DNA of 64,000 nt from Stictocephala bisonia (taxonomy: Eukaryota; Arthropoda; Insecta; Hemiptera; Membracidae). Below, in pieces: positions 56,611-64,000 of the stretch. A model generated the notes under the pieces. The model did not search any database. It had not been told where the DNA came from and saw only the letters and a program-made list of their open reading frames with translations. The position numbers and the translations under genes were made by a program. Location: NCBI GenBank assembly GCA_035578905.1, contig JAQJVL010000057.1:248001-312000 (forward strand), given 5' to 3'. Positions within the stretch are counted from its first letter, which is position 1, and every line of letters begins with the position of its first letter.

Positions 56611-57357
56611 AGTTTAAACCGCATCAAAATAGTCCGATGACATTTTAGGCGGTGTTGCCATATCGTTTCTGAGAACCAACCAACCACGTGTATCATCTAT
56701 GACAAATATGCGTATGTTCAATACTGTCAATTTAATTGGCATTTTGTTTACGAAACAACTTTATGAACATATTAAAAGACCTCTAGAACGTAGTGGTAAA
56801 ATTAACTATGGTATGTATTAATCCTGTAATTTTTATAGCACTATAATAATATATAATGTTTATCAAGGGAAATAGCTGTTTTTATCCGTAATTATATCAC
56901 TAATATATATATATATATCTAAAACACGTGCATTATAACACAAACACGGTAACTATTTATTTTAGAAAAGACGTCACATGGCCGTAATCAGCTGGTTTGT
57001 TTATTGTATTAAATACTGGTAACTAAATCCACCAATTACATAGAACCATTCAGCTGAATAGTTAAGCAAGTTAGTTACCGTTTATCAGCTGAAATTATAA
57101 TTATGGCAATTAGAACAGTATTTTTGTAATTTCGCCAATGTGACGTCATTGGAGATGTGCGTGATACCTAACGTCTTCTTTTCTATGTACCGTGGTTTAT
57201 AATAACAAATGATAGTGTTTGTTTACTGCAACAGATGGTTAGACAAATCATCGATATTTTCATCGAAATTATATTTGACAACATTGCTGGGTGAAAAGTG
57301 AGGAGGGGACTTCACATGCCACAGTAATCATCGGACTATTTTGGTGCGGTTTACACT
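56611..57357. mobile_element. TIR-type non-autonomous DNA element
   Basis: Terminal inverted repeats of about 25 bp: agtttaaaccgcatcaaaat with agtccgatga at the left, and the complement (tcatcggactattttggtgc, ggtttacact) at the right. Further inward, gttgccatatcg and its counterpart are partly kept. About 745 bp long, no transposase, so MITE-like. A clear target duplication was not found. Its interior (56960-57200) matches the split element at 14.7-17.9 kb, except that the minisatellite found there is absent here after gtaatcagctg. Confidence 0.78.
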
Positions 57358-57419
57358 AAGAGGAAATAAATTGAATTGATCTAACACCTAAGGTGGTGAT
57401 TGTTATAATTTATCGTATT

Positions 57420-57870
57420 GCAATATATTGGTAAATGGTATTTATAGTATAATTGCTGTTGGATATGACGTACAGTTGCAGTAAACAATGTGACCTCCGT
57501 CACTCGTAGAATGTCAAGGTTAGACATATTCAAATTAACTGCCAACATTTGTACATCACATGAATCATATTATTGTACGTCACATGATAGCAACTTATTA
57601 TTATTTACGTGGAAATAAAAAGGATGAAATAATTGCTTACTGTAATAAATAAATTACAATTTAAAAAAAAGTAGCATAAAGATACACATATATTACATTG
57701 TAATCTACTACGGTGTATTACAAGTTCTAATTGTATGGGTTTTACTAACGATGTGGGATTACGTGTTGAAATCCATTACTTATAATGATAGCGTAATTCG
57801 TGTTGATTATTACATATCATTAAAATACATAATATTTATTTTTGTAACATTTTTGCTTATTTTAAAATTA

Positions 57871-57925
<55 letters not shown>

Positions 57926-59080
57926 TTTTTTTTTTATTACATTCGTTAATACTGGATTTTAAAAAAATAATATTTTTTATATATAATTCCACATGTACAT
58001 TACATTTATTTTATACTCAATTAAATAATTATGCAAAGTATTGTAAATGCTTTGAACATTTAAATTGTACAGCAGTAAAAGACCTGTGTAAATTGGATTA
58101 ATTGACTAACCAGCCATATACGAATGGCACTGCCAATAGAGCTTCAACTAATGATCTCATTGGTCAGAAATGTTGATTACAAACCATTTTTATAGGTATA
58201 TCCTCACTATAAAATGTACAAATAATTTGCAACTATAAACGTGTCTATTAATGGACAATTTGTTTTATACCTATTGAAATAAAAGTACAAAACAGCTGAT
58301 CTAATAATCATATGTTCGTGGAAATAGAAAGGTGAACTAGTTCTTTACTTTAATAACTAAATGACTAGCTGAAAAAAAACTACACCGCAATGTACATATT
58401 TATACTATTTGTTCTACCATACTACAAGTTCAAATTCTAATATTTACTAATTATGTGGTCTTATTTATTGGAACTCACTATTTATACTTATAGTGTAATT
58501 ATGTTCAAAAAACAAGACAAGAAAGTAGATGGTTTTATTATTGTAAATAAGACTTGTAATCTGTTTAATAAACGTAAGAGACCTCTAGTTTGTATTATTT
58601 GAAAAGCGGGCCAAAATGTTTGACACCTTGAAAAATTGAAAAAATATGTTATAATAGTATATTATATATGGCCAAGGTCTCACAATGATATCTCAGACTG
58701 TTTAAAATATATTCAGGTGTGCCAGGACATAAAAGTCACTCTGTATATGCATATAACTTTAATTTTTTTTAATATTAAATTTGTATATATTTATACTTAA
58801 TCAAAGCATCATGTAAAGTAAATCTAAGTGCTTTCAAACATTTAAACAGTCCAGTAGTCAAAGAACTGAGAGTAAATTAATTGACCAACCACAAATAAAT
58901 TGAACTACCAATAGAGCTAGAACTAATTGGTGGGAAATATTCATTACAAACCCTTTTGATAATTCAATATTCTCTACAAATTACAAAAAATGTGTAACTG
59001 CAAACATATATATTAAACATTATTTGTTTTTAACCTAATGAAATAAAAGTACAAGACAGAATTCCTGAGTGTTTGCATAG
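57420..59080 (+). repeat. Old tandem duplication of about 0.75 kb
   Basis: Copy 1 (about 57580-58310) and copy 2 (about 58310-59080) share ordered words: attacaagttctaatt / actacaagttcaaattc, gtacagcagtaaaagacctg / gtccagtagtcaaagaactg, aattgactaaccagcc / aattgaccaaccaca, tgccaatagagcttcaacta / taccaatagagctagaacta and aataaaagtacaaaacag / aataaaagtacaagacag. Identity looks low, so it is ancient. No coding content was recognised. Confidence 0.75.
57876..57936 (+). repeat. (TG)n microsatellite followed by a T run
   Basis: About 23 TG repeats (57876-57921), then about 15 T. Only copy 1 of the surrounding duplication has the TG expansion. A frame through it encodes a cysteine-valine run and is not real. 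Confidence 0.97.
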
Positions 59081-59339
59081 TAGCTACATTTTTACTAACA
59101 ATCTCCAATTTAATACCACTACATTTTCCTGCTCAAAACATGTTATGATTCGTTATAAATATCCAATTAAAATTGTTTTACAAGAAAATAATGGTTACTT
59201 CGATATAAAATCATAAGAAAATTGTGTGTTACATTCATAAATAAACTAAACCTTTCATTTCACAGAAGGGCAGTTTAATATATTTGAAAAAAATTAACTT
59301 GGTTATGTTCATTTAACAAATATACTTGCAATAGCAAAT

Positions 59340-59640
59340 TTATTTATTTATTCTTAAGACGCCGATCGTCAAGATATGGGCGAATATACATTTAAAATGA
59401 GCATGATGAGTGTAGATGAACGAGTATAGAGTTTGTTACTATCTGAGTTCGACTTAACTCAGAAAGGACTATTTATTAGTAGCCCAATAGCCAGGGCAAC
59501 TATAGGACCTACAGCTTTACGTGAAATCCGAACCACATAGTGTTGGTCTGATTTTCAGCAAACTGACAAGTCTGACACTCAGTTCTCTTCCCTACACAAC
59601 ATCTGAACCCTGACTACCATATACTTGCTGTGATGGAATT
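59340..59640 (-). mobile_element. SINE-C with head type 2, copy 2
   Basis: The minus strand has gttcagatgttgtgtaggga, actatgtggttcggatttca, the SINE-C tail (catctacactcatcatgctc, catatcttgacgatcggcg) and an (AATA)n end at about 59340-59350. The farthest 5' part of the head is missing. Confidence 0.8.
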
Positions 59641-60026
59641 ATTTATTAATAATCAGTGGTAATACAAATTATTTTTAATGCTTTTCTTCTTATCAAGTAT
59701 CTGATAATATTAACTATTAGTTTTTTTTTAAATGTTGAATGCTTAATTCGTCAAAACAGACTCTAAAGTTGGAGGGAAGTTTTCCGCAGAGAAGACAGCT
59801 AAGTCATGGTTCAGCCCAACCATTTATCGGCGGAACGTGCTTTTGATACCATTCTCTGTATATCCAAAGTTTGTGTAGACTAAAATTCCACTAATGAACA
59901 CTGGACATTTTCACTTATTACAATCCCTACCACTTTATATAAATAATAACCACTTAAGTAAAAAATTCACTTTTGGCACTTATTTTACGCTGTAGTTAAC
60001 AAATTTTAAAAACTGTCTTTAGTTTC
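59641..60026. other. AT-rich DNA, nothing assigned
   Basis: No recognisable feature. Confidence 0.5.
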
Positions 60027-60099
60027 GTAATGTTGTAATGGGGCTTTTGTAATGTTGTAATGGGGCTTTCGTAATGTTGTAATGGGGCTTTCGTAATGT
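60027..60099 (+). repeat. 22-bp tandem repeat, 3.3 units
   Basis: gtaatgttgtaatggggctt plus two bases, starting at 60027, 60049 and 60071, then a partial unit. Confidence 0.97.
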
Positions 60100-60261
60100 C
60101 ACTATTATAAAAGTAGTAATTGGTAGTTTTGAACTTGAAATTACAGTTAAGTATAAAGAAATAATTCTTAGCATAAGAAAATAATAGATTGATCAGTTTT
60201 CAATATATTATTTGAAATATTATATATAGTTTTTTAATTAGCATAATACGTGTTGGTATAT

Positions 60262-60558
60262 ATACAATACAAGTAAACGTCACACAACACAAATTTATTA
60301 CAATATAAGCACAAAATGCACAAATATATTACAATACAAGTACAAAATGCACGAATATTATGGTGATCGATTTCGATGAACCACGCTCACCTTCTTCATT
60401 CTTTTGTGAATCCCTCTGGTCTAAGGTAGACGAGCGTGGTTCACCGAAATCGATCACCATAATATTCGTGCATTTTGTACTTGTATTGTAATATATTTGT
60501 GCATTTTGTGCTTATATTGTAATAAATTTGTGTTGTGTGACGTTTACTTGTATTGTAA
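60262..60558. mobile_element. FB2 foldback element, complete copy 1
   Basis: A palindrome of about 297 bp. The left arm starts tacaatacaagtaaacgtca and includes tggtgatcgatttcg and ccacgctcacc. The right arm includes gagcgtggttcaccgaaatc and ends tgacgtttacttgtattgta. The arms are nearly perfect. The centre reads ttttgtgaatccctctggtc. Each arm contains two copies of an acaagtacaaaatgcac-like word. No coding sequence; upstream flank gcataatacgtgttggta is also present at the second copy. Confidence 0.92.
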
Positions 60559-60860
60559 ATATTATATCTAAAACCCAAATATAAATGTTTGAACACAAAT
60601 ACAAATAAAATAAAGACACATATACAATGTAGTAGCCGTATTACTTATGTTTATATGAAGGATTGCTTGAACCAAACACATCCACTGTCAATAGAAAGAG
60701 GATTGAATAATTTTCTATTTAACGATAACACAAATAACAAGTCAAAATTATAGTATTTGGTACGTAACGTATACAAATTTTCAAATCAGTATTCTTATCC
60801 ATTGAAAAGATTCAGTCAGTTTTGTAAAATTTACCCTCTTGCATAAAAAAATGTTTTGAA
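60559..60860. other. AT-rich DNA, nothing assigned
   Basis: No recognisable feature. Confidence 0.5.
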
Positions 60861-61128
60861 GACCCACCCACCATCCCAAACAAGAGGGATGGTGTTGACC
60901 CACCCCCAATTCCATGCATGTACTGTGGTATTGACCCTCTCACCCACCCATACATGTTCAATATTATTACCAACTTGCCCACTCATACAAGTAAATTAGT
61001 AATGACAAACCCACCCAACCATACACGTACAGTAGTATTGACGCTCCATCCCGCCCATACATATGCAGTGTTAATGACCTGCCCGTCCACCCACCTACCC
61101 ATACACATACATGTTCAGTGTTACTGAT
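60861..61128 (-). repeat. G-rich minisatellite family, minus-strand degenerate array
   Basis: On the minus strand units read gtacgtgtatggttgggtgg, catgtatgggtgggtgag and so on. About six to seven diverged units. The only locus in this orientation. Confidence 0.88.
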
Positions 61129-61548
61129 TAATATGAATATTAAAGTGTACATTTAAAATAACCTTAACCCTAAAAAGGATAGTAGTGACTCAAATTGGAA
61201 AAGTAGAAATGTTTAAAATTATTACAATCGCATTGGACTAGTGGTGAAAAAAATTCAACAAAAACTAATCTGGTATAAATAAGTTTTTCAAAATTGGGAT
61301 TTTTTTTGGTTGTGAAAATAAGTTGTGGAACACATAATAGGGTTAATAAACTTACTTATAAGTAGTTTTATAAACTTACTTAGGATAAAAAAATCCTTGA
61401 ATACGTTGAATCAAATTTTGTTCACTGTCTGGAACATTTGGTTTGTTCCAGGATAACAAGGAAATAAGCTCGTGGGTTAATTTAAAGGAAATGAAGTTAT
61501 TTATCAAGGTCAAGCTGTTCAAATAGGTTCTTAATCAGCATAGTACGT

Positions 61549-61808
61549 GTTGGTACAGATACAACACAAGTGAAGGTCACACAACAGAAATTTATTACAG
61601 TATAAATAGGCCTACAAAATGTACAAATATTATGATAAACGATTTCGGCAAACCAAGTTTACCTTCCTCAGACCGGAGGGATTCACAAGAAAATTCTAAA
61701 GATAATAAACGTGGTTTGCCGAAATCGATCACCATAATATTTGTACATTTTGTAGGCATGCGTATATTGTAATGTATTTGTGTTGTGTGACGTTCACTTC
61801 TATTGAAA
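61549..61808. mobile_element. FB2 foldback element, complete copy 2
   Basis: The left arm acaacacaagtgaaggtcac through ccaagtttacc and the right arm gtggtttgccgaaatcgatc to gtgttgtgtgacgttcactt are inverted. Arms are more diverged than in copy 1. The centre reads cctcagaccggagggattca, the reverse orientation of the copy 1 centre. It shares the upstream flank gcatagtacgtgttggta. Confidence 0.88.
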
Positions 61809-62479
61809 CATTTTAAGCAAAACCTCTTTTTATAGAACGTCCTATATGTATGTCATAGTATAAATAAACCATTTAATTCAAGGATAAATCGGGTAAATTT
61901 CCTTTAGCTGCCTGCCAAACTCAAACCTTTTCTATGCCAATAACTACCTAAACTATTTACATATTTACAAGAACATGATGTTATTAGCTTCATTTGTAAT
62001 GAAAGGACTTGCCTGTAACCTAACATAACCTAACCTACACAATATATTTGTGAGTTTATGCGGAGAAAGCGCCTAGGCCATGTTGTATAATGAGTGTTTA
62101 ATACGTCCTGCAACATCTTTCATATCTCCTTTATGGATATTCGGTAACTGAAAAAAGTTTGGGTTTGGCGGGCAGCTAAAGGAAATTGACCATAAATTGA
62201 TTCACAAAATTATAACTCACCTCCAATATTTTAGTTTTTAAGTTTTTTTCATCAATCGACTTAGTCAAATTGTAGAGTTTTACAACAAACACAACTGTGT
62301 AAAAATATAAGTACTGTATTTAAATTATTGTTTTATAATATATTCCCTACATTACTAAATAAACATATTATTTTTTAGCAGTGTATTTTTTAACAACTGT
62401 CATCCAATCGATTTGTAGAAGTTTTATTTACAATTTGTTATTGTATTAATACTATTATATGATATGATACGCGTGCTTT
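61809..62479. other. AT-rich DNA with a CCTAA-like patch
   Basis: taacctaacataacctaacc lies at about 62016-62036. The words taaatttcctttagctgcct (61894) and ggcagctaaaggaaattgac (62171) are an inverted repeat of about 18 bp separated by about 270 bp. No gene. Confidence 0.55.
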
Positions 62480-63075
62480 AAGGTGAATACGAATTATTAC
62501 ATGAGTATGGATGACCCGTGTAGTCTTGTTACTAACTCAGTTTGACGTATATTCAGAGAGAGTCATTATTAGTAACCCAATAGTTAGGGTAACTTAGCGA
62601 CCCGATTTACGTGGAATTCGAACCACGTAGTATTGATCTGATTTTCAGCTAATTTACAAACTTGAAATTCTTTCTCTCCCCTCCACAACATCCGGACACT
62701 GAAAAGTACCCAACATGGACACCCCAGACTTCTCCAGTAGTTTCACGCTGATAGCAACTGCAGATCAGACGCTAGTAGTAATTAATTTATTTTTCTTTTT
62801 ATTTAGTTTTTTGTTTTTTTTCTGCACTCGCTAGTTCACATGGGCCTACAGGCCTGTGCGTGAAATTTATTTAATGAGTTAAGTACCAACCGTTGGCTCA
62901 GTGGGGATTCGAACCTTGCACCTTACCCTCCGCAGCTGCAGTCCGTAGCCATCTAGCCACCACGCCGGCAAATACAGAACGGAGTATAGATCTTGTCGCC
63001 TACAATCTCCACAACACTTTGTCCCCAAGTAGCTGGGTTACAGCACTGCACCACTAGTGTCGACATTAAATTACT
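62480..63075 (-). mobile_element. SINE-C with head type 2, interrupted by SINE-B
   Basis: The outer parts match 55535-55925. On the right is the head (gtgctgtaacccagctactt, gtgttgtggagattgtagg, from about 63060 downward). On the left are the body and tail (ctacgtggttcgaattccac near 62630, then cgtcaaactgagttagtaac). A SINE-B copy lies between them at 62819-62973. Confidence 0.7.
62819..62973 (-). mobile_element. SINE-B copy nested in SINE-C
   Basis: The minus strand begins gccggcgtggtggctagatg, keeps a good B box (ggttcgaatcccc), has cacaggcctgtaggcccatg and gaactagcgagtgcag, and ends in a long A-rich tail (62770-62818). It matches 3268-3430 over its length. Confidence 0.88.
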
Positions 63076-64000
63076 GGGGAACAGTACAGTTTCATTTATT
63101 GGTTATTCTTCCAATATACAAAATAGAATCGGTTAGTCCAACTGGAAACTTAATGCTTTGTACACAGTAATACCTGTAGTTACGGGGATTACTCCAACGA
63201 CCCGATTGAAAATTGACCCAATTTGTGTGCACCGTGGTTGCAATAATAACGAACAGACTGTTTTTACATCTGTATTTTAACTTTATATTGGTAAGATTTT
63301 CTGCTTTTAATTTTGGTTGGTTTTTATTAGGTGTTGTGATTATTTGTTTTTCGTTTTTTTACATATTTCTCATAGCCGTTTTGAGTGTTTCCAATACTTG
63401 TTAAGAAAGTTATTTACAATAAGTCTCAATGCGGTCCGTGGGAATAATATTTATTGTAATCAGTCACGTTATAAATCAAAATAAATTAAACTGAAGTTGC
63501 ACAACAAAAATTGATGATTTACAAAGGAAATTTGTATTTAAAACAGTGACAAGTTCTCTTTATTTTCATACAAATTACCTTCTTACGCGAATTTGTAAAT
63601 GCTATCTTGAAATGCTTCAAGAGTAGCACTTGTTACATAATTAACAGCCTTGTCAAGGACGCCAGCACGTTATGAACTGTGTAGTTGATAACTGTTCAGA
63701 ACACGTGCCTGGCACAGCTGAGAGGAGGGTAATTGGAAACGTGACAAAGGCCGTTTTGGCGGGAAGTGCAGATTGGACAATCAATATGTAGTGGGAAACG
63801 ACTGTACACAACATATCTATTTAGAGAATTTTGGAAAGTAGTATTAGTACTCAAGTTACAAATAATTTAATGTTACATAAAATGTTAATTAGTTAAGTTA
63901 TGGTATTAGCCTTTCGTGTTGACTGTCTTAGTGTGAGTTTCGGTTCAGTGTTAGGGGTGTTCCAAGTGACCGTGTCCAGTGACTACGTATATTACTGGAT
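63076..64000. other. Mostly AT-rich; GC-richer end, possible promoter
   Basis: A 63-residue plus-strand frame (63213-63404) is hydrophobic but has no other support. From about 63650 the sequence becomes GC-richer (gcctggcacagctgagagg; gccgttttggcgggaagtg). At 63938-63945 the word gttcagtg resembles an arthropod initiator (TCAGT), but no TATA box or clean downstream element is present. It could be the edge of a gene lying outside the window. Confidence 0.2.

Noticed and set aside
57751..58101. 116-residue frame with a cysteine-valine run
   Set aside because: It is created by the (TG)n and T-run microsatellite.
63213..63404. Small hydrophobic membrane protein
   Set aside because: A T-rich strand gives hydrophobic residues by composition alone; no start context or homology is visible.

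Overview
This window looks like non-genic nuclear DNA from an animal, most likely an insect. The reasons are strong AT richness, very short open frames on both strands, several non-LTR retrotransposon fragments with tRNA- and 5S-derived SINEs and Helitrons, and scattered CCTAA-rich patches that resemble the insect telomere repeat TTAGG. A hemipteran is a guess only. I see no prokaryotic gene organisation, no CRISPR array, no functional tRNA or rRNA gene, and no host protein gene I can defend. Two short frames (31.1 kb, 34.0 kb) and one GC-rich patch (54.66 kb) are listed as weak candidates.

Layout. 1-10 kb: AT-rich DNA, two tRNA-derived SINEs, and a large purine-rich satellite (4.2-7.0 kb, 154-bp unit) inside a duplicated higher-order block. 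10-20 kb: a (TA)n tract, an AT-rich foldback, and a cut-and-paste-like element with a G-rich 36-bp minisatellite inside it. That element is also interrupted by two non-autonomous Helitrons joined head to tail, and the first Helitron carries a foldback element flanked by a 15-bp target duplication. 20-30 kb: a 47-bp tandem repeat, a tRNA-headed SINE, a decayed Jockey-like LINE, and degenerate minisatellite broken by a LINE 3' end. 30-40 kb: three more LINE remnants and further dispersed repeats. 40-50 kb: a 19-bp minisatellite, a ~162-bp tandem array bracketed by inverted repeats, a SINE with a triplicated tail, and a very degenerate ~20-27-bp repeat. 50-64 kb: a minus-strand Helitron pair, more foldbacks, a 5S-rRNA-headed SINE, a 64-bp array, a TIR element, an old ~0.75-kb tandem duplication and several minus-strand SINEs, one nested in another.

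The genes here are selfish elements rather than a pathway. The most interesting structure is modularity. At least two SINE tails each carry two different 5' heads, and in one case these are a tRNA head and a 5S rRNA head. A G-quadruplex-type minisatellite recurs at about eight loci and, at one of them, sits inside a transposon whose second copy in the window lacks it. Family names SINE-A, -B, -C, -T, R1-R4, RD and FB1-FB3 are local labels for this window only. All homology was judged by eye within the window; no database was searched.
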